Part shown: piece by piece, positions 1-5,860 of the stretch
Numbering within the stretch: the stretch's first letter is position 1
How the letters are laid out: every line of letters starts with the position of its first letter
Origin: Ignavibacteriales bacterium
GTDB taxonomy: Bacteria > Bacteroidota > Ignavibacteria > Ignavibacteriales > Ignavibacteriaceae
Direction of reading: 5' to 3'
Assembly (NCBI GenBank): GCA_020061995.1
Contig: JAGUXE010000030.1
Span: 1 to 18,312, forward strand
Length of the DNA: 18,312 nucleotides
Made by a program: the position numbers and the translations under genes
Notes under the pieces: generated by a model
Database searches by the model: none
The model's input: the letters and a program-made list of their open reading frames with translations, nothing else
What the model was told of the DNA's origin: nothing

Positions 1-1
1 G

Positions 2-217
2 TACTCCCTTCCATCTTCATTGATTTTTAGTTTTGATATTTCGCGTACTAATATCCCTAAAGGTCTAACCGGTAGTCATACTGAGGAAGAAGAAAAGCCG
101 AAAAGAGGAAAAGATAAACCCAAAATAGCAAAAGGATTAGTAACCATTACTTACGCCAACTATATAATTAATAAAGGGATTTCTGATTCCATTTTTGAGG
201 AAAGTAAAAAGAAATGA
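2..217 (+). CDS. C-terminal end of a probable LolA-like / DUF4292-type lipoprotein-sorting protein (5' end outside window)
   Basis: The reading frame is open from the left edge of the window to the TGA at 215-217, so this is the last 71 codons of a longer gene and the TTG at 20 need not be a start. A charged, lysine- and glutamate-rich linker (about residues 25-43 of the fragment) is followed by a beta-type ending with the pattern VTITYANYIINKGISDSIF. That resembles the last strand of LolA/LolB-fold outer-membrane lipoprotein carriers in Bacteroidota and Ignavibacteria, where a phrase ending in 'DSIF' or 'DSLF' closes the fold. If so, it would carry or sort lipoproteins in the periplasm. The stop overlaps the start of the next gene (ATGA at 214-217), so the two are translationally coupled. 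The family call rests on a short segment only. Confidence 0.45.
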   Translation, partial: YSLPSSLIFSFDISRTNIPKGLTGSHTEEEEKPKRGKDKPKIAKGLVTITYANYIINKGISDSIFEESKKK

Positions 218-1122
218 AATTAGCTATATTTTTCATAGCCTTGATAGTAATTCAATTTGAAGTGATATCGCAGTCTTCTTATAATTATCAAGAATCCGAT
301 TGGCAGGTAGTTGCCGAAGGATGTGATTTTCCCGAAGGACCCGCTTATGATGGGAAAGAAAATTTATATTTTTCTAATTGTTACGGAAGTTGGATTGGGA
401 AATATGATGGTAAAACATCAACGAAATTTTTAAGTAAAAATGATTCCGATTTTACCATTTCAAAAACAAATGGCTTAACCTTTGGGAATGATGGCTTTTT
501 ATATGCTTGTGATTACGGTATCGGAGTTATATTGAAAATTTCTGTCGATGGGAAAAGTGAAATATTAGTTGATGGTTTTAAAGGAGAAAAATTTAATCGC
601 CCTAATGATCTCGCTTTTGCGAAAAATGGAAAGCTCTATTTCACCGATCCCAAATCTTATGACAAATCAATTCTTGATGGAAGAATATTTGAAGTTGATG
701 TAAAAACAAAATCTGTCCATCTTGTTTATGATGGACTCGCTTTTCCAAACGGAATTGCTTTTAATGCCGATGGTAATATTCTCTATGTTTGTGAGTCGGC
801 AAAGCAGCGAATCTTAAAATTTAATTTTGTTGAAAATGGTACTCTTACTGAACCTGAAGAATTTGTTTTACTACCGGGAGGTGACCCGGACGGAATTGCT
901 TTTGATCAGAATGGAAATCTTTGGATTGCACACTTTGGTGGAAAATCAGTTTATGTCATTTCACCGGAAGGAAAGATAATTTCAAAAATTCCGACTCCGG
1001 GGAAGAAACCGAGTAACTTGGAATTTGGCGGTACTGATTACAAAACTCTATTCCTAACTGAAACCGAAACAAATAAAGTTTATCAATTAAAAGTTGATGT
1101 CCCCGGATTGAAATTATTTTAG
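214..1122 (+). CDS. Exported SMP-30/gluconolactonase-family six-bladed beta-propeller hydrolase
   Basis: 302 residues, the usual length for SMP-30/gluconolactonase/LRE proteins, which are metal-dependent lactonases or esterases. Residues 1-20 form a signal peptide (lysine, hydrophobic stretch, Q20 before a likely cleavage site), so the enzyme should act in the periplasm or outside. Family metal and substrate positions are visible: E41 in FPEGPAYD, N131 in RPND, N179 in FPNG and D226 in DPDG, each in the expected blade. The ATG at 214 overlaps the upstream stop, which fixes the start and suggests an operon. The 3' end is notable: the last 38 bases of the gene, from 1085, recur at 5504-5535 in front of the yciI-like gene as a headless copy. 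Substrate cannot be told from sequence. Confidence 0.88.
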   Translation: MKLAIFFIALIVIQFEVISQSSYNYQESDWQVVAEGCDFPEGPAYDGKENLYFSNCYGSWIGKYDGKTSTKFLSKNDSDFTISKTNGLTFGNDGFLYACDYGIGVILKISVDGKSEILVDGFKGEKFNRPNDLAFAKNGKLYFTDPKSYDKSILDGRIFEVDVKTKSVHLVYDGLAFPNGIAFNADGNILYVCESAKQRILKFNFVENGTLTEPEEFVLLPGGDPDGIAFDQNGNLWIAHFGGKSVYVISPEGKIISKIPTPGKKPSNLEFGGTDYKTLFLTETETNKVYQLKVDVPGLKLF

Positions 1123-1176
1123 AATACTTAATAAAATCCATTCACTCATAAATGGTTGATGTTTAACCGGATTAAA
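1085..1176. repeat. Left copy of a direct repeat flanking an inserted island
   Basis: This segment contains the end of the SMP-30 gene and the reverse-strand end of a yciI-like gene. It recurs in the same orientation at 5504-5603. The outer block 1085-1116 matches 5504-5535 at 30 of 32 positions, and 1150-1176 matches 5577-5603 at 27 of 27. The non-coding middle has diverged and differs in length by 8 bases. Here the SMP-30 end is intact and the YciI end is a stump. Confidence 0.85.
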
Positions 1177-1177
1177 T
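1114..1177 (-). pseudogene. Stump of a YciI-like gene (last ~20 codons)
   Basis: Read on the minus strand, this stretch encodes EFNPVKHQPF followed by a short acidic and tryptophan-containing tail. It is nearly the same as the C-terminus of the intact YciI-like protein at 5556-5855 (EFNPVKHQPFLKDWID). Similarity stops abruptly at about 1177; beyond it the frame runs by chance through a REP palindrome into a transposase fragment. This is the lost half of a duplicated gene end. An open frame of 87 codons (1377 to 1114) spans all three pieces but is a chimera, not a gene. Confidence 0.75.
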
Positions 1178-1203
1178 TCTCCCGCATTTTGGTATCTACT
1201 GGA

Positions 1204-1225
1204 GGTCGAGAACCATTTCTCGACC
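1204..1225 (-). repeat. REP-like palindrome, copy a (inverted orientation)
   Basis: Perfect inverted repeat: GGTCGAGAA, four-base loop CCAT, TTCTCGACC. On the minus strand the loop reads ATGG, matching the GTGG loop of the other copies, so this copy points the opposite way. It sits at the left edge of the island, between the YciI stump and the RAYT fragment. Confidence 0.8.
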
Positions 1226-1377
1226 AGAGTTTTGTTAGATAATCTCAACTCCACAATGTTATTTATTAAGATTTTACACGTGTCATCATTTGTAAAAACA
1301 TGATTGAAGCCTATTACTGTGGTAGTTACAAAAAAGATGCTTTCGTTAGTAAGGAAACTCCTATTACGTCTCCCCAT
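1226..1377 (-). pseudogene. 5' fragment of a REP-associated tyrosine transposase (RAYT, IS200-like)
   Basis: The minus-strand frame starting at ATG 1377 encodes about 50 residues beginning MGRRNR, then FFVTTTV, then GFNHVFTND and a CKILINNI segment. This is the characteristic N-terminus of RAYT (Y1_Tnp, transposase IS200-like) proteins, in which the 'FVTTTV' strand opens the HUH nuclease fold. The HUH histidine pair and the catalytic tyrosine of a full RAYT (roughly 180-230 residues) are absent: similarity ends at the REP palindrome 1204-1225. The fragment is therefore inactive. RAYTs are the enzymes thought to spread REP palindromes, so finding one next to REP-like elements supports both calls. 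No cognate intact RAYT is present in the window. Confidence 0.65.
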
Positions 1378-1450
1378 TACTTGTTTTTCACTTTTTTCTT
1401 CTTTATAAACATTTCGATAATTCTCTATTTTTGCGTCTTACTGCATTCTC

Positions 1451-1480
1451 TGTCGAGAAGTGGTTCTCGACAGCCGTGGG
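1451..1480 (+). repeat. REP-like palindrome, copy b
   Basis: Perfect 9-bp arms TGTCGAGAA and TTCTCGACA (1451-1459 and 1464-1472) around the loop GTGG, followed by the tail GCCGTGGG. The 3' tail GCCG(G)AGGA-type motif is shared with copies c, d and e, which gives the element a defined direction, as in REP sequences. Confidence 0.8.
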
Positions 1481-1502
1481 AATACACACCGCAAGAGAGG
1501 AG

Positions 1503-1534
1503 TGTTGAGAAATGCTTCTGGACAGCCGGAGGAC
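1503..1534 (+). repeat. REP-like palindrome, copy c (degenerate)
   Basis: Arms TGTTGAGAA and TTCTGGACA around the loop ATGC (one wobble, one mismatch), followed directly by the tail GCCGGAGGA. It lies about 30 bp after copy b in the same orientation. Confidence 0.7.
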
Positions 1535-1625
1535 AGATGTGCGATTATTTGTAAAATTTAAGCTTTTTGGGGGGACTTGTTCGTTCTTGAATCTATAATT
1601 AAAATCATATATTTTTAATTAACAA

Positions 1626-1669
1626 AGTAATCTTATTAAATACGCTTACTACATATAAAATAAGTTACT
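1626..1669 (+). promoter_or_regulatory. Inverted repeat in the leader of the 1709 gene
   Basis: AGTAATCTTATT (1626-1637) pairs with AATAAGTTACT (1659-1669) with a single bulged base and a 21-base loop. It ends 39 bases before the start codon. It could be an operator half-site pair or an mRNA stem; no T-run follows, so it is not a terminator. In very AT-rich DNA a chance origin is possible. Confidence 0.4.
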
Positions 1670-1708
1670 ATGTTTAACAAATTTATCAATTAATATTAAG
1701 GAGGCTAT

Positions 1709-2179
1709 ATGCCTGAGAACAAAGTTAGTGCTGTTCTTGAACAAAGTAACATCGATGCAATTAATACTGCTATTGCATCAATTAACACCGCACTCCCTTT
1801 TCTTATTGATTTGGATGCAGATGAAAAAAAAGCTCTGCCCAAATTTGGGGATAAAAGTGTTGCTTTTGTGAATAAAGCGCATGAATTAGTTTCGCAAACT
1901 GACGAATTTCTGCCAAGAAATTTTGATGTTGTGGAATTTAAGAAAGATGTAGCGCTTTATTCCAAATTATATTCGGTTTTGCAGCCATTAAGAATGTTAA
2001 TGGATAGAATGGAGGATACTTATACACAAATTGGCGCTGAAGCTTATGCTGCGGCTCTTGTAGTGTATCAACATGCAAAACTCAATAAAGACCAGTCTGC
2101 AGGATTGGAAGCGGTTATTGATGATTTAGCAAAAAGATTCCTGCAAAAATCGTCGGGTGCTAAAGCTCAGAATGAATAA
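1709..2179 (+). CDS. Conserved-looking helical protein of unknown function (156 aa)
   Basis: I do not recognise this family. The start is well supported: a strong Shine-Dalgarno AAGGAGG stands 5 bases before the ATG, and coding starts exactly there. The protein has no signal peptide and no membrane segment, so it should be cytoplasmic. It looks almost wholly alpha-helical: residues 10-30 (alanine- and isoleucine-rich), 45-65, 75-110 (containing LYSKLYSVLQPLRMLMDRMEDTY) and 110-150 read as amphipathic helices, with an alanine-rich stretch at 113-125 and a polar C-terminal tail. This is typical of small helical-bundle proteins. The gene stands alone inside the island, with its own leader and a downstream hairpin, so it is a single-gene transcript. 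The strong ribosome site suggests high expression. Confidence 0.8.
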   Translation: MPENKVSAVLEQSNIDAINTAIASINTALPFLIDLDADEKKALPKFGDKSVAFVNKAHELVSQTDEFLPRNFDVVEFKKDVALYSKLYSVLQPLRMLMDRMEDTYTQIGAEAYAAALVVYQHAKLNKDQSAGLEAVIDDLAKRFLQKSSGAKAQNE

Positions 2180-2222
2180 AAACTAATGAGGCTATCATTT
2201 TAGTTGGATTTCTTTTTCTGAA

Positions 2223-2255
2223 TAGGTTCTCCTAAAAATTTATTAGGAGAACCTA
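2223..2255 (+). terminator. Strong hairpin after the 1709-2179 gene
   Basis: A 13-bp perfect stem (TAGGTTCTCCTAA at 2223-2235 and its complement at 2243-2255) with a 7-base loop, 44 bases after the stop codon. No U-run follows on the plus strand (TATAAATC). It may therefore end transcription weakly or protect the 3' end of the message rather than be a classical terminator. Confidence 0.5.
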
Positions 2256-2299
2256 TATAAATCTTACAGTTTCCTCCCATTTTTGATGTCCGTCCCTTA

Positions 2300-2425
2300 A
2301 AATTCATAGGTTATCGATAATTTTTTAATGGTTATCTTATTAAATTCATAGGTTATTGATATAATTTTAATGGTTGTCCTATAAAATCTATAGGTTGTCC
2401 CTATAATTTTAATGGTTATCATAAG
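2300..2425. repeat. Three tandem 42-bp degenerate repeats
   Basis: Units at 2300-2341, 2342-2383 and 2384-2425. Each has the same order of motifs: AAATTCATAGGTT (or AAATCTATAGGTT), an AT-rich core ATAATTTTAATGGTT, then ATC or GTC with a variable end. There is no unique spacer between units, so it is not a CRISPR array. No gene overlaps it. Function unknown. Confidence 0.8.
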
Positions 2426-2441
2426 AATTTTTAAGCAGCAG

Positions 2442-2473
2442 AGAAAGAGAAATAGTTTTTGCCAGCCGGAGGA
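2442..2473 (+). repeat. REP-like element, copy e (decayed arms, intact tail)
   Basis: The tail CAGCCGGAGGA (2463-2473) matches the tail of copy c exactly. The preceding bases keep only traces of the palindrome (GAGAA, then TTTTTG in place of the TTCTCG arm). This is an old copy recognisable mainly by its tail and spacing. Confidence 0.5.
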
Positions 2474-2510
2474 GTCATTATGCCACGATTTTGGTCAAAT
2501 TCGAGTTATA

Positions 2511-2536
2511 AAAAAGGGAGGGTTTCCCCCCTTTTT
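2511..2536 (-). terminator. Rho-independent terminator of the T9SS propeller gene
   Basis: A GC-rich stem of GGGAGGG against CCCCCC with a TTT loop, extended by A and T runs on both sides. In the minus direction it stands 8 bases after the stop codon at 2545 and ends in a run of T's, as a classical terminator should. The symmetric A/T runs mean it could also stop plus-strand transcription. Confidence 0.85.
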
Positions 2537-2544
2537 CATTAGCA

Positions 2545-3753
2545 CTATTTCATCAATAAAAGTTTCTTGGTCGCTTTATACTCATTTGACCTTAGTTCAT
2601 ACAAATACACTCCGCTCCAGAGATTTGATGCGTTAAACTCAACATTATAATTTCCTGCTGATTTTTCTTCATTCACCAACGTTCTCACTTCTCTTCCTAG
2701 AACATCATATACTTTTAACGTAACAATGCTGCTAACAGGAATTTGAAAATTAATTGTCGTTATTGGGTTAAACGGGTTGGGGTAGTTTTGGTAAAGGGCG
2801 TATTCAGATGGAAATTCTCCCCCCTCTTTTACAGAAGTTACCGCACCCCCATCTTTTGTTTTATAAATACCTCCATCGCCTGCAGCCCAGCCATTATTTT
2901 TATCAATAAAATGGATTGAATATAAAATACTATTTACACCCAGAGAATGCTCTATCCAATTAGAGCCGCCATCTGAAGTTTTAATAAAATTCGTCCATGG
3001 TTTGGTAATCCATAAATGAGTTGTATCTACACCACTCATTGAAGTCCAAAGATTCGGTAGATTAGAAAGTTTCATAGCCCAAGTCTTTCCCCCATCTATA
3101 GTTTTATATAAAATATTGTGGTCTGGATTAAATCCAAGGACACCTCTTGCCCAGCCAGTGAGTGAATCGGTAAAAAGTATTTGTCTTGCACCTGTTAAAA
3201 CAAACTTATTTCCCCAGCTCAAACCGGAATTTGTTGTTTTCCAGATAGCGTTGTAATCAGTAAGCCAACCTTCATTTCTATTTTGAAAATGTAAGGATTC
3301 TATAAATCCTAATTCATTAAAATTATATTTTTGCCAATTAATTCCACCATCAGTAGTTTTTAGGAGTATATTACTATACCCTCCTGCCCAACCGTAATTT
3401 GCATCTGTAAAAAATAAAGTTCTTAGATTGAAAGTTACTCCGGATTCCTGTGCAAACCAGTTATTACCTCCATTAGTAGTGGTTAATATTGTCCCCGAAT
3501 CCCCTACTACCCAGCCAATATTGCGGTTTACAAAAAAAATGGATCTTAATTTTTGTGTTGTTTTACGTTCTTGGAGTACCCAGTCGAGTCCTCCATCGGT
3601 TGATGCGAAAATAGTTCCATTACCCCCTACAGCCCAGCCATACATGGAATCAACAAATCTAATTGAGATAAAATTACCACTTTTAACTTTATACCAGCCG
3701 GTTTGGGGAAATAAATTCATGTAGAATAAAAGTAGAAAAATAATATTTTTCAT
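2545..3753 (-). CDS. T9SS-secreted beta-propeller protein (YCF48/BNR-like repeats)
   Basis: 402 residues with three parts. Residues 1-18 are a signal peptide (MKNIIFLLLF onward, ending near PQTGW). Residues 19-305 hold about seven propeller blades with the repeating phrase GWAVG..GTI..TTDGG..W; DGG-type turns are seen at 53, 94, 135, 175, 220, 261 and 301. This is the pattern of YCF48/photosystem-II-stability-factor-like and BNR repeats. Residues 318-402 are a type A T9SS sorting domain: YALYQNYPNPFNP, then VYDVLGREV, then GVYLYEL and KKLLLMK at the end. The protein should be exported by Sec, passed through the outer membrane by the Por machinery, and anchored or released at the surface. Its ligand is unknown. 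It lies 16 bases after the beta-helix gene and is probably co-transcribed with it; a GGA-type ribosome site precedes the ATG. Confidence 0.9.
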   Translation of the reverse strand: MKNIIFLLLFYMNLFPQTGWYKVKSGNFISIRFVDSMYGWAVGGNGTIFASTDGGLDWVLQERKTTQKLRSIFFVNRNIGWVVGDSGTILTTTNGGNNWFAQESGVTFNLRTLFFTDANYGWAGGYSNILLKTTDGGINWQKYNFNELGFIESLHFQNRNEGWLTDYNAIWKTTNSGLSWGNKFVLTGARQILFTDSLTGWARGVLGFNPDHNILYKTIDGGKTWAMKLSNLPNLWTSMSGVDTTHLWITKPWTNFIKTSDGGSNWIEHSLGVNSILYSIHFIDKNNGWAAGDGGIYKTKDGGAVTSVKEGGEFPSEYALYQNYPNPFNPITTINFQIPVSSIVTLKVYDVLGREVRTLVNEEKSAGNYNVEFNASNLWSGVYLYELRSNEYKATKKLLLMK

Positions 3754-3769
3754 CTTTGTTAATCCTTTC

Positions 3770-5245
3770 TTATGATATTTTTACACTATACCATGCCGCC
3801 CCTGCATTAACCACCATTAAAGTTTCAAATTGTTGATTGATTGTAGTTGCCCCTTGTATTATATCGTTTGTCCAAGTATCTGGAATTATTGTAACCGAAT
3901 TTGAATGTGAATCCACTTTGCTTAAAAATAGAACTTTACCTACTTGAGTATCGGAAAGTTTAGGTAAGGTTATAGTAATATTTCCTGTTGCAGTTCCAAC
4001 TGTTATGTAACCATCGGTTGGTAAAATAGTATAATCATAATCAACGTAAGAATAAGGAACTGTTATCTCATCTAAAACTCTTCTAGAATTATAGTCAAAA
4101 CAATTTCTAAAAGCATATATTCCATTATTATTTATAATACCAATTCCATACAAATCTCTTCTAAAAAAACAATTTGATACTATATTTCTTGCAGGTATAT
4201 AAGATTCATCTACAATAGCATAATCTGGAGGTGTTTGTGGTGGGGCTACTTCTTTTCCTCTAAAAAGACATGATTCAAATAAAATGTTTGCAGAACCCAA
4301 ATTAGGAGCGCTTGAAGAGACTTTCACATCACATTCAGAGTTAGCATCAAAATTTGCTCTAAAGAAATGAATTTGGAATGGAGACCATGCGTCTTGTGTT
4401 AATCCGGGATGAATATGAACTCCAATTGTATTTAAATTACATCCTAATCCATAGAAAAAGACGTTCATAGTGTCAATAATCTCTATTCCTTTGGCATTGC
4501 TCCAGCAATCAATATCATAAAACCTTACCGCTCCTGAAGCATGCAGATCCGGCTTTGTATCATCTTTCTTACCAATGATTTTAATCCCCGTACCACCATT
4601 ATCTGCAGATTGGAGTCTGTTTGCTTTTATATCCTGTCCATATAAAACACAACCATCACTATCACAACCGAAAACTACAACCTCATCAAAATACAATTCA
4701 TGATGCCCGATACCACCGTAAAAACCATTCCCATAGAATTGATAAATTAAAATATTGCGAAACCTTACATGCCCACGAGTCGAATAGCTATTATTTGTAA
4801 TGTCACTAAGATGAATTCCATCACCACGAGTCTGATTCTCTTTATTCCCAAATAATATTAAATTTTCAATCCCGGCTTGATATAGCACATTATTATTTGC
4901 TCCATATTGAATAGGCGGTAGTCCTTTTGGCTCAAACATACTTACATTAGAGTCATCATCCATAATTATTATGGTAGAAGGGAAATTAAGGAAATTAGAG
5001 GTGCCTATCTCATGTTGTAAAAATCCAAATGTGGTTCCCCCCTCTCCCAAAATTTTTACTTTACTTGGCAGTTTAAGAGTCTCATTTATCAAATATTTTC
5101 CAACTGGAAAATAAACGATCCCACCACCATTAGATTCAGCCTCATCTAATGCTCTTTGTATCCCTTCTGTATTAGTGGTTGGGTCCCCGCCTCCGCTATT
5201 ATCAACACCATAATCAATTACATTTTCAACTGCTATCGTCCCCAT
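3770..5245 (-). CDS. Right-handed parallel beta-helix protein of the pectate-lyase-3 / tailspike type
   Basis: 491 residues. The N-terminus has the hallmark of the Pectate_lyase_3 family: VIDYGVDNSGGGDPTTNTEGIQRAL, then GGGIVYFPVGKYLI and LKLPSKVKILGEG (residues 9-71). The middle (about 75-400) has repeating short strands such as NNVLYQAGIENLILFGN, VRFRNILIYQFYGNGF and LYFDEVVVFG, as in a parallel beta-helix. The last 70 residues (ITITLPKLSDTQVGKVLFLSKVD, then WYSVKIS) resemble the small C-terminal cap found on phage tail fibres and spikes. There is no signal peptide, although the neighbour is a T9SS-secreted protein. A sigma-70-like promoter and an AAAGGA ribosome site precede the ATG. It may bind or cleave a polysaccharide; the fold is fairly sure, the activity is not. 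Confidence 0.75.
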   Translation of the reverse strand: MGTIAVENVIDYGVDNSGGGDPTTNTEGIQRALDEAESNGGGIVYFPVGKYLINETLKLPSKVKILGEGGTTFGFLQHEIGTSNFLNFPSTIIIMDDDSNVSMFEPKGLPPIQYGANNNVLYQAGIENLILFGNKENQTRGDGIHLSDITNNSYSTRGHVRFRNILIYQFYGNGFYGGIGHHELYFDEVVVFGCDSDGCVLYGQDIKANRLQSADNGGTGIKIIGKKDDTKPDLHASGAVRFYDIDCWSNAKGIEIIDTMNVFFYGLGCNLNTIGVHIHPGLTQDAWSPFQIHFFRANFDANSECDVKVSSSAPNLGSANILFESCLFRGKEVAPPQTPPDYAIVDESYIPARNIVSNCFFRRDLYGIGIINNNGIYAFRNCFDYNSRRVLDEITVPYSYVDYDYTILPTDGYITVGTATGNITITLPKLSDTQVGKVLFLSKVDSHSNSVTIIPDTWTNDIIQGATTINQQFETLMVVNAGAAWYSVKIS

Positions 5246-5315
5246 AAGTGTTTCCTTTAAGGTAAAACAAATTAGTTTTATTATTGAGAAATATTACTTT
5301 ATTGATTTCGTTATG

Positions 5316-5344
5316 ATTGTAATAAAATTCTACCTAAAAGTCAA
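5316..5344 (-). promoter_or_regulatory. Sigma-70-like promoter for the beta-helix/propeller unit
   Basis: On the minus strand TTGACT (5344-5339) is followed after exactly 17 bases by TACAAT (5321-5316). That is a near-consensus -35/-10 pair about 70 bases before the start codon at 5245. Confidence 0.6.
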
Positions 5345-5388
5345 CTGCTGGCTATCACTCCGGAATGTTTTTTCTTCTTGAATTATTT

Positions 5389-5463
5389 CTACTTCATCAA
5401 CAATAATTTCGTAGTGGATTTATACTTATTTGAGCTTAGTTCATACAAATATAATACATTGCT
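5389..5463 (-). pseudogene. Remnant of a T9SS sorting-domain gene tail
   Basis: Read on the minus strand, this codes for LYLYELSSNKYKSTTKLLLMK followed by a TAG stop (complement of 5389-5391). It is a clear relative of the last 20 residues of the intact propeller (VYLYELRSNEYKATKKLLLMK). At the DNA level 5395-5453 and 2551-2609 agree at about 49 of 59 positions, in the same orientation. Upstream of the remnant the coding sequence is gone and REP copy d begins within about 10 bases. This is the severed tail of another secreted-protein gene. Confidence 0.75.
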
Positions 5464-5472
5464 TGATAGCAA

Positions 5473-5503
5473 TGTCGAGAAGTGGTTCTCAACAGCCGGG
5501 GGG
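5473..5503 (+). repeat. REP-like palindrome, copy d
   Basis: Arms TGTCGAGAA and TTCTCAACA (one G-U pair) around the loop GTGG, then the tail GCCGGGGGG. Its last base abuts the SMP-30 remnant at 5504, so it marks the right edge of the island exactly. Confidence 0.8.
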
Positions 5504-5603
5504 AATTAAAAGTCGATGTCCACGGATTGAAATTAATTAAATGAGCTGTTAATTCTTAATCAATCCAATCCTTTAGAAATGGTTGATGTTTAACCGGATT
5601 AAA
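5504..5603. repeat. Right copy of the island-flanking direct repeat, with a headless SMP-30 tail
   Basis: 5504-5535 repeats the last coding bases of the SMP-30 gene (30 of 32 identical to 1085-1116) but has no gene body before it; REP copy d stands there instead. 5577-5603 repeats the YciI C-terminal coding segment exactly. In this copy the YciI gene is intact and SMP-30 is the stump, the mirror image of the left copy. Confidence 0.85.
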
Positions 5604-5855
5604 CTCAATGTATTCATAGCTTACCAGATTGTTCAAGTTGTATGGGTCGTTTGAAAAAAAGTTTATTAATTCGGTTAACTCTTCTCCCCTTGCAATTACA
5701 ACTCCACCAACTTTAGGGTTTTGAGGACCTGAGCAAAGCAGCAGTCCTTTATCATAACCAATTTGTAAATACTCACGATGTTCTTTAAGATATTTTTCAA
5801 TCTCACTCATCGGGACTTTGTATTCAACAAAAACCACAAAATGTTTCATACCCAT
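5556..5855 (-). CDS. YciI-like protein (YCII family)
   Basis: 99 residues, normal for the YCII family of small alpha/beta dimers related to muconolactone isomerase folds. Expected features are present: an opening strand KHFVVFVEYKVP, an H26-R27 pair after the first helix (the conserved His of YciI), SGPQNPKVGG at 42-51, a D70-P71 turn and the final VSYEYIEFNPVKHQPFLKDWI strand. Two starts are possible: ATG 5855 or the ATG two codons later (MKHFV), which is the more usual family beginning; AGGTGA stands 1 or 7 bases before them. It is the last gene of the recycling operon, 5 bases after the GH3 gene. The biochemical role of YciI proteins is poorly known, so its part in the pathway is open. Confidence 0.85.
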   Translation of the reverse strand: MGMKHFVVFVEYKVPMSEIEKYLKEHREYLQIGYDKGLLLCSGPQNPKVGGVVIARGEELTELINFFSNDPYNLNNLVSYEYIEFNPVKHQPFLKDWID

Positions 5856-5860
5856 TTCAC

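Larger units (their letters stand above)
1123..1708. other. Gene-free interval with gene stumps, REPs and an AT-rich leader
   Basis: These 586 bases hold no intact gene. From left to right they contain the YciI stump, REP copy a, the RAYT fragment, REP copies b and c, and then about 150 very AT-rich bases that form the leader of the gene at 1709. The plus-strand open frame 1300-1554 runs through the REPs and antisense to the transposase fragment, and shows no protein-like pattern. Confidence 0.7.
5246..5555. other. Gene-free interval: promoter, T9SS tail remnant, REP, SMP-30 tail
   Basis: 310 bases without an intact gene. Going right, it holds the leader and promoter of the beta-helix gene, the severed T9SS tail, REP copy d and the start of the right direct repeat. 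I see no clear terminator for the operon ending at 5556. Confidence 0.7.

Noticed and set aside
1300..1554. An 84-codon plus-strand open frame
   Set aside because: It runs antisense to the RAYT fragment and through two REP palindromes, with no protein family pattern and no ribosome site.
2300..2425. CRISPR-like array
   Set aside because: The 42-bp units are contiguous and degenerate, with no unique spacers and no cas genes nearby.
1177..5503. Reading the island as a standard insertion sequence or integrative element
   Set aside because: There is no intact transposase or integrase and no terminal inverted repeats other than the short REPs. The flanking duplication is far longer than a usual target-site duplication.
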